In this document: positions 8,189-19,265 of the stretch, piece after piece | Numbering within the stretch: the stretch's first letter is position 1 | How the letters are laid out: every line of letters begins with the position of its first letter | Origin: Cellulosilyticum ruminicola JCM 14822 | Lineage (GTDB): Bacteria; Bacillota; Clostridia; Lachnospirales; Cellulosilyticaceae | DNA length: 64,000 bases | NCBI RefSeq assembly: GCF_001311925.1 | Contig: NZ_BBCG01000005.1 | Coordinates: forward strand, 50,359-114,358 | Reading direction: 5' to 3' | Notes under the pieces: model-generated | The model's input: only the letters and a program-made list of their open reading frames with translations | Database searches by the model: none | What the model was told of the DNA's origin: nothing | Position numbers and translations under genes: made by a program

Positions 8189-11100
8189 TTAATTTAATTG
8201 TTCCTCTATATATTGTGCTAATTCTTCTATTGTTGAATAGTGGTAAATCATAGATGCTTCTATATTAAGATTAAAAATATTATTAATGCTTTCTATCCAT
8301 TCTACACCTACTATTGAATCTACTCCCATATCTATAAATGATGTATCCATATCTAAATCATCATCTATTCCCATAACCTCAGTTAATTTTGTTAAGAGTG
8401 TATTCTTTATTTCTTCTATATTTCTACTTGGATCTATACTTGCCTCTTCACTTATTACTACTTGTTCTTCACTAGCTGCTATTTCTTGAGCTGTACTTTC
8501 CTCAGTTGAAATCTTTTGAACATCGTGCTCTTCAAGTGTTTTAGATCCTGCACCTAATTCTTGATATATATATTCACCTAACTCATCTATTGTTGAATAG
8601 TGATAAATAGTTGATGCTTCTATATTAAGATTAAAGGTATTATTAATACTTTCTATCCATTCTACACCTACTATTGAATCTACTCCCATATCTATAAATG
8701 ATGTGTCCATATCTAAATCATCTTTTTCGATACCCATTACTTCAACTAACTTAGTTTGTAATACATCTTTTACCTTGCTTAAATCTATATCTGCCTCTTT
8801 ATCTGTTAACGTATTTTCTGGCTTAACTTCTAATTTTGTTTCTTCTACAACAACTGGCTCTTCTTCAATCGCAATAGTATTTGTTCCTACTATTTCATAT
8901 ATATACTTTCCTAGTTCTTCTAATGTTGAGTAGTGATAAATCATAGATGCTTCTATATTAATATTAAAGGTATTATTAATATTCTCTATCCATTCTACAC
9001 CTACTATTGAATCTACTCCCATATCTATAAATGAACTTTCTTGTTCTAGCTCATCTAACTCAATTCCTAAAGCTTCACTTAACTTTTTGCCTAATACATC
9101 CACAATCTCATCATATGTAACTTGATTAGAAATGGATGTTTCTTTTTTCACTTCCGTAGTTTCTACTGTGTTAACACTAGGTTCTACTTTATTAATCTTT
9201 TCTAATTTAACAATATCTACTTTAGATCCTATCACTGTCATATCTATCTCAGGTATATCATCTAATGTAACTAGTGTAACAATATTATTAACAGTAGCAA
9301 CTGCTTTAGGTTTTTCATCCTTTTTAGAAACCTCTACTTTTCCACTAATCTTTTGGGTAATAGCAGTTTGTTCTTTCTTAACTTCTTTCTTTTCAATTAT
9401 AGGTTTTTGTACTACTTGTGTTTCTTGAAGAACTTCTTTTTTCTGTGCTATAACTTCTTTTTTCTCATTTACCCAATATAACTTATCATCAAATACATAA
9501 CCTGGCATATGTAACTTATTGATATTAGAATCAAATACTGAACTCCAATCTAAGTTATAGCCTTCACTATAAAATTCTGCTAACACTTCAAGTGTATCAA
9601 GATATTTTTCTCTATCATCCTTAATATTTTTACAATCAGACAATAAGTCCGTAATACAACGTTTAATAGCTTTCTTCTCCATAAAGTGTTTATCTACAAC
9701 ACCTGTATATAGGTTTTCCCCTACCTTAGCTAATTTGATTTGATCTGCAAGTTCATCTAGACTTGTATTATTCTTTATAATATATGCATTTCTATATTTA
9801 AAGTGGCGTCTACCTGTATTCATGGTATAGCATATTTCTTCTATACTACCTTGGATTTTTCTATTTTTAATATCTTGAACGAATTGATTTATCGCTGCAT
9901 CTAATGCAGTTTGTGTTTTAGATGAAAATGTTAATATATAATAAGGATTTGTTCCTTGTTTTTCTTTAACTGTGTTCTCATCATAATCTTCAATTACCGC
10001 ATGAGCATTTGTTCCACTCATACCAAATGCACTTACTGCCCCTAAACGTTTCTTATGATCACTATTCCATTCCCTGCTTTCTTTATTAATATAGAATGGA
10101 GATTTATCTAGTTTAAAGAATTCATTTTCTTCATCACAATTTATACTCATAGGAATTGTCTTATTCTTCATAGCTAATACTAAACTAACTAAACTTACAA
10201 GACCAGATGCTGCAAATGCATGTCCTACATTAGGTTTTACTGATGTAATTGCACAGAATTCTTTTTGACTTGTATACTCTGTGAATACATTCTTTAATGC
10301 ATTAATTTCTATTGGATCACCTAATTTAGTTCCTGTTCCATGAGTTACAATATAATCTATTTCTTGAGGATTAATATTATTATTTTCATATACTGATTTT
10401 AATAAATCGGCTTGAGCTGTCATACTCGGAGCAGTAATTCCATTTGTTTTACCATCATAATTTGTACCTGTTCCTTTAATAACTGCATAAATTGGATTCT
10501 TATCTCGTTTAGCTTTACTTAATGGTTTAATAACAATTGATACAATAGCTTCTCCTGGAACCATTCCATCTGCCTTATTATCAAAAGCTGCACATTTTCC
10601 TGTTGGTGATATCATTCTAGCCTTATCAATTGATTCAAATGTTTCAGCAGCTAAAAGTAAGTTAACACCAGATACTATGGCTGTATCACAATCTCCGTTT
10701 TTTAAACTTAAACAAGCTTGATGTAATGCTACTAAACTAGATGAACATGCTGTACTAATTACCATATTAGTACCTTTTAAATTAAGGAAATAAGATAGTC
10801 TTGCAGCCATTACACCAAGGTGATTTGCTGTTATAGGAACATCTATTCCACTTACTAATTGATAATCTCCTGACTCTGCTCCAACAAACATTCCAATTAC
10901 TTCATTATTTATATCAGAATCGCCATATGCTGCATCTTCTAATGCATGCCAAGATTCTTCTAATAATAGTCTTTGTCTAGGATCCATTTCATTTGCTTCT
11001 CTAGGTGAAATTTCAAAGAAACTTGGATCAAACGCTTTTACTTGTGGCACAAAACCACCAACCCAGCTTGGTTTAATATTTTCTTTTGAAAATCTATCTT

Positions 11101-14100
11101 CTGGTAATGTTGTGATCATAGATTTGCCTGATTTGATAATGTCCCAAAGCTCATCAATATTATTAGCTCCAGCAAATTTACCACTCATTCCAATGATTGC
11201 AATCGGATCATTTTCTTTTACACTACTTTTTATCTCCTGCATCTCTATCATATCCTCTAATATATTATTTTTTTCTAACCCTTCTTCCTGGGTTACTTCC
11301 CCTTGTAGTGAACTTTCTTCTACTTTATCTTCCTCATCTTCACAGTTATATAATAATTGCATTCCTTCTTTTTCATTAGTAATCAAGTGTTCTACTAATT
11401 GATTAACTGTAGAATATCCATAAAAGATAGCTGGTGTTACTTCTACATTAAAGTGCTCTGTCATAACCTCTGCAAGGCTCATAAATGCAATTGAATCATA
11501 TCCGTAATCTGCAAAATTCTTATTATCATCTAATTTATCTATTGATAAATAAATAACTTCACTTACCAAACGTCGTACATCATTTAATATAAGTTTCTTT
11601 AGTTTACTTTCATTCCCTGCTTTTAAGTTCTTATCTATAACTTTAATACTTACTTTTTCCTTAACTTTTGTTTCCTCTTTGACTCTTATATTTCTAGATG
11701 GAGTTGTTCCAGTAATATTTAAAAATTGTCTAATTTTATTTGGCTCACCTAAAAATACTATTTGTTCACCACTTTCTTGAGAAAGTACTTTATCTAACGT
11801 TTCAAGCCCATTAACTGTATCTAATAGCACTTGACTACTTGATTTAAGGTACATCTGAGTTCTTTCTTTATCCATTACATTCATTTTTCCATCTTGCCAA
11901 ATTGGCCAACATATAACAAATGTCTTTCCATTGTTAATATATTGCATTCTATATTTGGCATAACTCATAAGGAATCTATTTGCAATAGCATAATCACAAG
12001 AACCAAAATCACCTAATACAGCCGCTGTTGAAGAGAAATAACATACAAAATCAAGACTTTCATCTTTAAATGCCTTATCAATATTAATTGCTCCACTAAT
12101 CTTTGGTTCAATAATACACTTAAAGTCATTTAACTCTTTTTCAAATACCATCCTATAATTTTCAATACCTGCACAATGTACTACACCATTTACACTGCCA
12201 AAACACTTTTTAGCATGATAAGCGACATTTTGCATCTCTTCTAAATCTCCTACATTAGCCTGTACATAAAGAACATTCGTTCCAAGTTCTTCTATCTGCG
12301 CAATTTCTTTTCGTTTTTCTTCATTTAATTCACTTCTACCAACTAATACTAGATTAATTTTATGTTGCTTAGCAAAGTGTTTTGCAACAATCAAACCTAG
12401 TCCTCCACAACCACCAGTGATTACATATGTACCATTCTCTTTAACTTCATACTTTGTATTTTCTATTTGTATTTCTTTAGCTTTCATAATCATTCTTAAC
12501 TCATCTTTATATAAAACTGTTTGTACATTATCCTGACATAATTCTTCATAAACATGAGTTAAGACTTTATTTAAATCATACTCCCTATTATTTGTTATTT
12601 CGTTAAATACTACTGCAAATTTTGTATTTGTGATAAGCCCTAAAGATCTATCAAATCCAATCATAGCTTCTTGATAACATGTTTCTACATTATTACTAAA
12701 TTCACCTGCTACAATTAATTTATTGACTCTTAAACTTACATTTTTTATAGCTTTTAAAAGTCTTACTATATCTAAATAATTATTTTCATACTGGCTTTCT
12801 TCTATTGGATTTAAATAAACTATTGCATCAACCGATTTTTCCTGTTCCTTGATATTAAGTAGTATATTATTCATAGCTTCTTGATTCATACTTGATTTAA
12901 CAAATACTACTTTACAATCTGGATTAGCATCTTTCACTACAGCTAAAAAGGTGTTTTTAGTTTCTTCTTCACCTGCAAAGCAAACAATATTATTTATGTT
13001 CTTTCTCTTATCGTTTTCCCTTAATGCTTCAACCCATTCTTCCTTAAACACTACTAATTTATTCTCTTGCTCAGCTATGTTATCAATACTCTCCTTTTCT
13101 TGTTTTACATCTACTACTTGCTCACCTTTCAAAAAGTCTTGACTTGCTGCAATCCAATAATGTTCTTTTTCAAATGAGTAGGTTGGTAAACTTAATTTGT
13201 TTGGTTTACCTTCTGTATAAATTAAATTCCAGTCAACATTGATGCCATTAACCCATAATTTTAAAATCCTATCATACTGTCTAGTTTCATATAAGTTAAT
13301 AATGGCTTCTTTAGTTAATTCTTCCACAGCCTCATCATTTGTATAATATAAATTAGCTATTTCTTTATTACCAGCTACATACTCTTCTAATTTAGCTTCT
13401 AATGACTGTATACTATCAGCTACAATTCCAATTCTCTTTTCCATTGCTTCTCGACCTACTTGAAGTGTATAAGCAATATCAGAAATATTCATATCTTCAT
13501 GTTGCTTAATGCAACCTAATAATTCTTTTGCATTTCTACTTAAAGCTTCTTCTGTCTTTGCAGATAAAATAACTAATTGTTTGCCTTCTCCATTTTGCTG
13601 TTTGCTCTTATTACACATATCATACTCCTCAACGATAATGTGTGCATTTGCTCCACCTGCTCCAAATGCTGAGATACCTGCTCTTCTTGGGTATTCTTTA
13701 CCTGCTATAATAGGTTTGTCCCATGTTTCTGTGTTTTCTTGTACTTTGAAAGGTGTAGCTTTAAAGTTAATATTAGGATTTAAAGTTTCACCATGCATTA
13801 CATTTTTAACTAGTGCCTTATTCTTCATTTGTAACAATACTTTTGTAAGTTGCGCAATACCCGCAGCAGCTTCTGCATGTCCTATATTGGATTTAATAGA
13901 AGATATTGCACAGAATTGTTTTTCATCTGTATACTTTTTAAATACATCTGTTAATCCTGTAATTTCAATTGGATCTCCTAATGCAGTACCTGTTCCATGA
14001 GCCTCTATGCATGTAATAGTTCTTGGATTTATACCACTTCTTTCTACAGCAGACTCAATTGCTAAATATTGTCCTTTTGTACTTGGTACAGTATAACCAT

Positions 14101-17100
14101 TTGTTTTTCCTGCATGACTCACACCATTTCCCTTAATAACGCCATATATCATATCTCCATCTCTAACAGCATCTTTTAATGGTTTTAATAATACAGCACC
14201 TACAGCTTCAGATGGCACATATCCTGTTCCTCCTTCACAGAAGGCATGGCATCTTCCATCTTCAGCACCAAATTGTCCTGCTGATAATGTAATATATTTG
14301 CTAGGATGTAGTGATAAATTAACACCACCAGCAATAGCCATCGTTGATTGTTTACTTCTAATGCTATCACACGCTAAGCTTATAGCATATAAAGATGATG
14401 AACAAGCCGTATCTACAGTTAAACTTGGCCCATTGAGATTCATAACAAATGATACTCTATTAGCGATAGAATAAATTGTACTATTAGCCACATACATTCT
14501 TTGATTTTTTTCAATAGCTGCTTCTGCCATATTAAGTTGATAATTATTATGAGTAACTCCTACAAAAACACCAACTTTATTTCCTTCTTTATTGCCTTTT
14601 AATCCTTGTCTTGTATAACCAGCATCTTCAAAACATTTCCAAGCTGTTTCAAGGAAAATCCTTTCTTGAGGATCCATAAACGCTGCATCTCTTGGTGATA
14701 TGTTAAAGAATAATGGATCAAAGCAATCAATGTCTTTTAAGAATCCACCCCATTTGCTATAACTTAAACCATTTAATACTGCTTTTGTTCGCTGTGCCTC
14801 AAAAAAGCCATCTAACTTCCATCGTTCTTTTGGAATTTCTGTAATGCAGTCCTTACCTTCTTTTAAATTCTGCCATAACTCATCTAAATTTTCTGCCATT
14901 GGGTAACTACCAGCAAGTCCAATAATAGCGATATCATCTTCTAAAGTATCTTTTTTTACTTCCTGATTTTTATCTTCTATTATTTCAGTTATATCTTTTT
15001 CATCAACTGTAGTATAAAGATCTCCAGCCTCTTCAAAGTAGTCTGCAAGTTCTTCTATACTTTTGTACTTAAAGTATAATGTTACATCTGAAATTCCAAA
15101 TTCTTTTTCTATTTTTTGATTCATTTGTTCTACCATAATTGAATCAATACCATACTCATCGAACTCTGTGTCTTCTTTAATCTTTTGTACTGGTAATTTC
15201 GTAATATCTTTTAATATCTCTTTTAATTTACCTACTATTTCTTCCCTTGAAACTTTATTTCTAACTACCTTAGATTCCTTTTTAACAGACACTGCTATCG
15301 GTGTTTCATTCATTACCTTAACATTATTATGAGGTTCTTCACCTAATTTACCTGTAGCCCAATAATGTTCTTTAGCAAATGGATATGTTGGTAATTTTGT
15401 TCTGCCGTAATCTGAACCTTCAAACAGTTCCTTGTATCTTAAATTATATCCTTGAGCATATAATTCAGCTATATTTTCTAGAAGTCTTATATATGTTTGT
15501 GAGTCTATTACTCTTAAAGTTTGTTCAATGTATTCATTTCCTTCTTCTCTTACAGCTGCTTTCTCTCTAAATTTCTTTTCATTAACTTCGTTACTATATA
15601 CAGCTACTTGTTTATTTGAGAGCCATCCCTCAAGAATTCTAATCAATTCTTCCTTATCTCTATATACAAATGCTAATCTATTAGCAAAATGTTTTCGTCC
15701 TATTAATAATGTAAAACTAATATCTGCTGCTTCTAACTCATCATGTTCTTCTACATATTTCACCATTGTCTCAGCATATTGTTTTAACTGTTCATCAGTT
15801 TTTGCTGATAGCATAAATATGTATGCTGGTTTTACCTGAGTATATTTAGCTTTTAATGGTGCTTCTTTTACAACTGTATGAACATTAGTTCCACTAAATC
15901 CAAATGAACTAATTGCTGCATAACGTTTCTTATTTGGTTCTTGTCTCCAATCTTTCAACTCTGTATTAACATAAAATGGACTTGCTTCAAAGTTAATATT
16001 TTCATTGCCACTTTCATAACAAAGTGATGGTACAAGTTTTTTATTTTTTACTGATAAAATTGCTTTAATTAAACTTGTAACACCTGCTGCTGCACCTGTA
16101 TGTCCTAAATTAGTTTTTATTGAACCAATTGCACAACTTTGTTTTTTATCAGTATATTTTCTAAAACTTTTAGTAATAGCATTATATTCAATAGGATCTC
16201 CTAATTTTGTTCCTGTTCCATGAGCTTCTACGAGTCCTATATTCTCAGCATTAATATTGAATTTTTCATATACTGAAGTAATTAATTTTTCTTGTGCTGT
16301 AGCACTTGGCGCTGTAATACCATTTGTACTGCCATCTTGATTCATGCCTGAACCAGTAATTACACCATAAATTTGGTCATGATCCGCAATTGCATCTTTT
16401 AAACGTTTTAAAATAACAACGCCTACGCCTTCACCTGGCACAAATCCATTCGCTCTATTATCAAATGCATAACAATGACCTGTTACAGAAAGCATATTAG
16501 CCTTTTCTGAAAGTCTATGGAAACTAGGAGTTGCTTCTACAAATACACCACCCGCAACTGCCATATTTATTTCATTTGACCAAAGTGCTTGACATGCTAG
16601 ATGTATAGCAACTAACGAACTAGAACAAGCAGTATCTATTGCTATCGCTGGTCCATGAAGATTTAAGTAATAGGCAATTCGAGCTGGTACAATAGAACTA
16701 CAATTTCCCCAATAAGATTGTGGTGGTGTGTCATCTCCGAATAATCCCTGATAATCTCCACTTATGCATCCTACATATACACCGCATTTTTCTGCATCAT
16801 GTATATTATTGGTATATCCAGCATCTTCTAATGCACTCCATGATTCTTGTAAAAATAAACGTTGTTGAGGATCCATATATGTTGCTTCTAATGGGCTTAT
16901 ATTAAAGAAACCTGGTTCAAATTCATCTATACCTTCAATAAAGCTTCCATAATTACAGAACTTTTCCTTTTGAGTATATTTTGTTAAATCCCATCTTGTA
17001 ACTTTACTAACAAGATCATCTCCATGCTCAAGGTGTTTCCACAATTCATCAATATTATTAGATTGAGCAAATTTACCACTCATTCCTATTACAGCTATGT

Positions 17101-19231
17101 CTGTATCTGCTACCTCATCTAACATTCTATAAGTTTCCTCAGGTTCATAACTTCTCTTAATCTCATCATTAAATGATTCCATAGATTGAGTAATTTTTAT
17201 AGGAGTATATATGGTTTCATCTTCTATACTAACGTAATCTTCTTTTTCTTGAATTATATCTTTTACTTCTTCTTCAAAGTCTAATGAATCTTTGAATTCA
17301 TCTAAGATATATTCTGTTAATGTTTCAATAGTAGAATACGCAAATATATCTGTTGTCTGTAATTCAATATGTAACTCATCATTGATTGATTGAATTACAT
17401 GCACACCTGAAATAGAATCTATGCCATAGTCTGAAAAATGTTCTTGCATTCCAATCTCATCAATTTCTACATTTAATACTTGTGAGAGCTTCTCTGATAT
17501 AAGTTTTTCTACTTTACTTTGTATCATTTCACTATCCACCACTTTATGTGTATTAGTGTTATGACTTACTACTTCTTTATTAAAGCTAAATGTCTGTGTA
17601 ATTTCTTCTTCACTACTTATATCTCCAGGCTCTATTGTCTCATATATTACTTCAATGCTATTATCTTCTACTTGATTATCTTTTAGAATATCTTCACTAT
17701 ATTGTTCTAGAATAAAATCTTTCAACTTATTAAGAGAACTATGTTCAAATATATCTGTTGTATCTAACTGTATGTTTAATTCATCGTTAATGCTCTGGAT
17801 AACATGTACACCAGATATTGAATCAATTCCATAATCCGAAAAGGCTTCATTGTACCCAATATCATCTTTATCTACTTGTAAGGTAGTTGCTAAATTAGTG
17901 ATAATCGTATCAATAACTATTTGTTCTACATCTACTTGTTTTTCTGCCTTCTGAACTTGAGTAGTTTTTTGAGTTGGAGCAGCTTTTACTATTTTCTGTG
18001 TTGTTTTTGGTTTTACTACTTCTCTTTGTGTCGTTTGATTATTTCTTCTAATTGCACCATTACTCTCTGCTACAATGATTTGTTGACCCCAACTATGTGC
18101 TTCTTTACAAGGGAAAATCACTTCATTAAATCCTTCAGTTTGTAATAACATTTCCCATGCTTCTGGTGTTAACGCTGGAGTATTAGGTAATCTAATAGCT
18201 TTATCTTCATAAAGCCACCATCCTTCTAGCATTCCAAAAATCAAATGGTTAAATAATGTGAAACTACTAATTTCATTTAAAAATAATAAACCATTCTTTT
18301 TCATAGCATATTTTGCGTTTTTTATGGTTTCTGCCATATTCTTAGTAGCATGTAATACATTAGTAGCTATAACAATATCGTATTTTCCTGCTTCAATTCC
18401 TTGTTTTTCTAAGTCTTCTTCTATATTTACTACCTTATAGTCTAAATAAGCTATATTCTTTCCAAATGTACGTTTTGCATTAATTAAAAATGACTTTGAT
18501 AAATCGGTGTAGCAGTATTCTTCTATATACCCGTTATATCTTTTTAACATTTCTAATACAAGCTTACTTGTACTACCAGTTCCAGCTCCAATCTCAAGAA
18601 TACTAATAGATGAGTGTGCATCTTGATTCACTCTATTTTTTACATATGTTTCTAATACCTTAACTAAAACTTCATTGTAATAATCTACAATCTTATTCCC
18701 ACTATATATTTTTTCAACCAAATTAAATGATGAGTTATTGAAGATAACATCTGTAGCTATAGCTTTACCTACTAATATATCTGGAACCGCTCTTAACACA
18801 ACATCTATTGCATCACCTGTTGCACTAAACTCATCTTTTCTTTCTCGTGATTTTTCCCATTCACGCCATAGGCTTTGTAAATTTTCATTTTCTTTAAGTA
18901 TAATGCTTTGTGATATAGCATCATAGCTTAATAGATTGTAATCACTACAATCTATTAAGCTTCCCTTCAACCATTTTTTATACTCTGCTTTAATATGAGC
19001 TTTACTCATGAATGTTTCAAGGGTCATATTATTTTCTAATCCCATATTGCAAAACATAGCAACTAGTATTCTTCTTATTAGTAAATCACTTTTGTCTTTT
19101 TCTGTTTTAACACTACTTGCAACATCAATCTTGTCTATCCTACATTTTTTTAGACTTTCTATCATAGAAGGTATTTTTTCAGGAATTACTTCTATAACTT
19201 CGTTTTTTATATGCTGTGCAAAATTAAACAT
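8189..19231 (-). CDS. Trans-AT polyketide synthase PKS4: MT-ACP-ACP / KS-ACP / KS-KR-ACP / KS-ACP-ACP-ACP
   Basis: The frame is intact at 3680 residues. Domains: C-methyltransferase ~1-395 (EIGAGTGS, ATNVLHATKN); twin ACPs with Ser at ~467 and ~602 (DYGIDSISGVHVIQ); KS-K ~708-1125 (DTACSSS, HGTGT); ACP Ser ~1360; KS-L ~1430-1865 (DTACSSS); KR ~2050-2480 (GGCGGLG, Tyr in CDYAIANRF; no Asp of the B-type motif, so probably A-type); ACP Ser ~2577 (DYGYDSIAF); KS-M ~2680-3085 (STACSSS); three ACPs with Ser near 3405, 3515 and 3635. No AT, DH or ER is present. The MT and first ACP pair complete module J begun on PKS3. The final ACPs each have Trp six residues after Ser, the mark of beta-branching carriers. 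It has its own start with a purine-rich site ending AAAAGG. Confidence 0.93.
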   Translation of the reverse strand: MFNFAQHIKNEVIEVIPEKIPSMIESLKKCRIDKIDVASSVKTEKDKSDLLIRRILVAMFCNMGLENNMTLETFMSKAHIKAEYKKWLKGSLIDCSDYNLLSYDAISQSIILKENENLQSLWREWEKSRERKDEFSATGDAIDVVLRAVPDILVGKAIATDVIFNNSSFNLVEKIYSGNKIVDYYNEVLVKVLETYVKNRVNQDAHSSISILEIGAGTGSTSKLVLEMLKRYNGYIEEYCYTDLSKSFLINAKRTFGKNIAYLDYKVVNIEEDLEKQGIEAGKYDIVIATNVLHATKNMAETIKNAKYAMKKNGLLFLNEISSFTLFNHLIFGMLEGWWLYEDKAIRLPNTPALTPEAWEMLLQTEGFNEVIFPCKEAHSWGQQIIVAESNGAIRRNNQTTQREVVKPKTTQKIVKAAPTQKTTQVQKAEKQVDVEQIVIDTIITNLATTLQVDKDDIGYNEAFSDYGIDSISGVHVIQSINDELNIQLDTTDIFEHSSLNKLKDFILEQYSEDILKDNQVEDNSIEVIYETIEPGDISSEEEITQTFSFNKEVVSHNTNTHKVVDSEMIQSKVEKLISEKLSQVLNVEIDEIGMQEHFSDYGIDSISGVHVIQSINDELHIELQTTDIFAYSTIETLTEYILDEFKDSLDFEEEVKDIIQEKEDYVSIEDETIYTPIKITQSMESFNDEIKRSYEPEETYRMLDEVADTDIAVIGMSGKFAQSNNIDELWKHLEHGDDLVSKVTRWDLTKYTQKEKFCNYGSFIEGIDEFEPGFFNISPLEATYMDPQQRLFLQESWSALEDAGYTNNIHDAEKCGVYVGCISGDYQGLFGDDTPPQSYWGNCSSIVPARIAYYLNLHGPAIAIDTACSSSLVAIHLACQALWSNEINMAVAGGVFVEATPSFHRLSEKANMLSVTGHCYAFDNRANGFVPGEGVGVVILKRLKDAIADHDQIYGVITGSGMNQDGSTNGITAPSATAQEKLITSVYEKFNINAENIGLVEAHGTGTKLGDPIEYNAITKSFRKYTDKKQSCAIGSIKTNLGHTGAAAGVTSLIKAILSVKNKKLVPSLCYESGNENINFEASPFYVNTELKDWRQEPNKKRYAAISSFGFSGTNVHTVVKEAPLKAKYTQVKPAYIFMLSAKTDEQLKQYAETMVKYVEEHDELEAADISFTLLIGRKHFANRLAFVYRDKEELIRILEGWLSNKQVAVYSNEVNEKKFREKAAVREEGNEYIEQTLRVIDSQTYIRLLENIAELYAQGYNLRYKELFEGSDYGRTKLPTYPFAKEHYWATGKLGEEPHNNVKVMNETPIAVSVKKESKVVRNKVSREEIVGKLKEILKDITKLPVQKIKEDTEFDEYGIDSIMVEQMNQKIEKEFGISDVTLYFKYKSIEELADYFEEAGDLYTTVDEKDITEIIEDKNQEVKKDTLEDDIAIIGLAGSYPMAENLDELWQNLKEGKDCITEIPKERWKLDGFFEAQRTKAVLNGLSYSKWGGFLKDIDCFDPLFFNISPRDAAFMDPQERIFLETAWKCFEDAGYTRQGLKGNKEGNKVGVFVGVTHNNYQLNMAEAAIEKNQRMYVANSTIYSIANRVSFVMNLNGPSLTVDTACSSSLYAISLACDSIRSKQSTMAIAGGVNLSLHPSKYITLSAGQFGAEDGRCHAFCEGGTGYVPSEAVGAVLLKPLKDAVRDGDMIYGVIKGNGVSHAGKTNGYTVPSTKGQYLAIESAVERSGINPRTITCIEAHGTGTALGDPIEITGLTDVFKKYTDEKQFCAISSIKSNIGHAEAAAGIAQLTKVLLQMKNKALVKNVMHGETLNPNINFKATPFKVQENTETWDKPIIAGKEYPRRAGISAFGAGGANAHIIVEEYDMCNKSKQQNGEGKQLVILSAKTEEALSRNAKELLGCIKQHEDMNISDIAYTLQVGREAMEKRIGIVADSIQSLEAKLEEYVAGNKEIANLYYTNDEAVEELTKEAIINLYETRQYDRILKLWVNGINVDWNLIYTEGKPNKLSLPTYSFEKEHYWIAASQDFLKGEQVVDVKQEKESIDNIAEQENKLVVFKEEWVEALRENDKRKNINNIVCFAGEEETKNTFLAVVKDANPDCKVVFVKSSMNQEAMNNILLNIKEQEKSVDAIVYLNPIEESQYENNYLDIVRLLKAIKNVSLRVNKLIVAGEFSNNVETCYQEAMIGFDRSLGLITNTKFAVVFNEITNNREYDLNKVLTHVYEELCQDNVQTVLYKDELRMIMKAKEIQIENTKYEVKENGTYVITGGCGGLGLIVAKHFAKQHKINLVLVGRSELNEEKRKEIAQIEELGTNVLYVQANVGDLEEMQNVAYHAKKCFGSVNGVVHCAGIENYRMVFEKELNDFKCIIEPKISGAINIDKAFKDESLDFVCYFSSTAAVLGDFGSCDYAIANRFLMSYAKYRMQYINNGKTFVICWPIWQDGKMNVMDKERTQMYLKSSSQVLLDTVNGLETLDKVLSQESGEQIVFLGEPNKIRQFLNITGTTPSRNIRVKEETKVKEKVSIKVIDKNLKAGNESKLKKLILNDVRRLVSEVIYLSIDKLDDNKNFADYGYDSIAFMSLAEVMTEHFNVEVTPAIFYGYSTVNQLVEHLITNEKEGMQLLYNCEDEEDKVEESSLQGEVTQEEGLEKNNILEDMIEMQEIKSSVKENDPIAIIGMSGKFAGANNIDELWDIIKSGKSMITTLPEDRFSKENIKPSWVGGFVPQVKAFDPSFFEISPREANEMDPRQRLLLEESWHALEDAAYGDSDINNEVIGMFVGAESGDYQLVSGIDVPITANHLGVMAARLSYFLNLKGTNMVISTACSSSLVALHQACLSLKNGDCDTAIVSGVNLLLAAETFESIDKARMISPTGKCAAFDNKADGMVPGEAIVSIVIKPLSKAKRDKNPIYAVIKGTGTNYDGKTNGITAPSMTAQADLLKSVYENNNINPQEIDYIVTHGTGTKLGDPIEINALKNVFTEYTSQKEFCAITSVKPNVGHAFAASGLVSLVSLVLAMKNKTIPMSINCDEENEFFKLDKSPFYINKESREWNSDHKKRLGAVSAFGMSGTNAHAVIEDYDENTVKEKQGTNPYYILTFSSKTQTALDAAINQFVQDIKNRKIQGSIEEICYTMNTGRRHFKYRNAYIIKNNTSLDELADQIKLAKVGENLYTGVVDKHFMEKKAIKRCITDLLSDCKNIKDDREKYLDTLEVLAEFYSEGYNLDWSSVFDSNINKLHMPGYVFDDKLYWVNEKKEVIAQKKEVLQETQVVQKPIIEKKEVKKEQTAITQKISGKVEVSKKDEKPKAVATVNNIVTLVTLDDIPEIDMTVIGSKVDIVKLEKINKVEPSVNTVETTEVKKETSISNQVTYDEIVDVLGKKLSEALGIELDELEQESSFIDMGVDSIVGVEWIENINNTFNINIEASMIYHYSTLEELGKYIYEIVGTNTIAIEEEPVVVEETKLEVKPENTLTDKEADIDLSKVKDVLQTKLVEVMGIEKDDLDMDTSFIDMGVDSIVGVEWIESINNTFNLNIEASTIYHYSTIDELGEYIYQELGAGSKTLEEHDVQKISTEESTAQEIAASEEQVVISEEASIDPSRNIEEIKNTLLTKLTEVMGIDDDLDMDTSFIDMGVDSIVGVEWIESINNIFNLNIEASMIYHYSTIEELAQYIEEQLN
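8195..9115 (-). repeat. Tandem triplet of beta-branching ACPs
   Basis: Three carrier domains repeat DMGVDSIVGVEWIE with Ser codons near 9010, 8685 and 8325. The DNA of the last two is almost identical around the active site: 8291-8364 matches 8651-8724 with one difference visible, a 360-bp period. Trp at Ser+6 is the known flag for recognition by HMG-synthase cassettes. Tandem copies are known to raise flux or give redundancy in such systems. Confidence 0.9.
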
Positions 19232-19265
19232 CCTTTTCCCCCTATTCCTTAGGTTTTACTAATTC

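Noticed and set aside
19232..19265. Possible eleventh frameshift joining PKS3 and PKS4
   Set aside because: The KR ends naturally at NQLTMLK, and PKS4 starts 34 bases later at a Met with a purine-rich ribosome binding site and a complete MT N-terminus. A real gene boundary explains it better.
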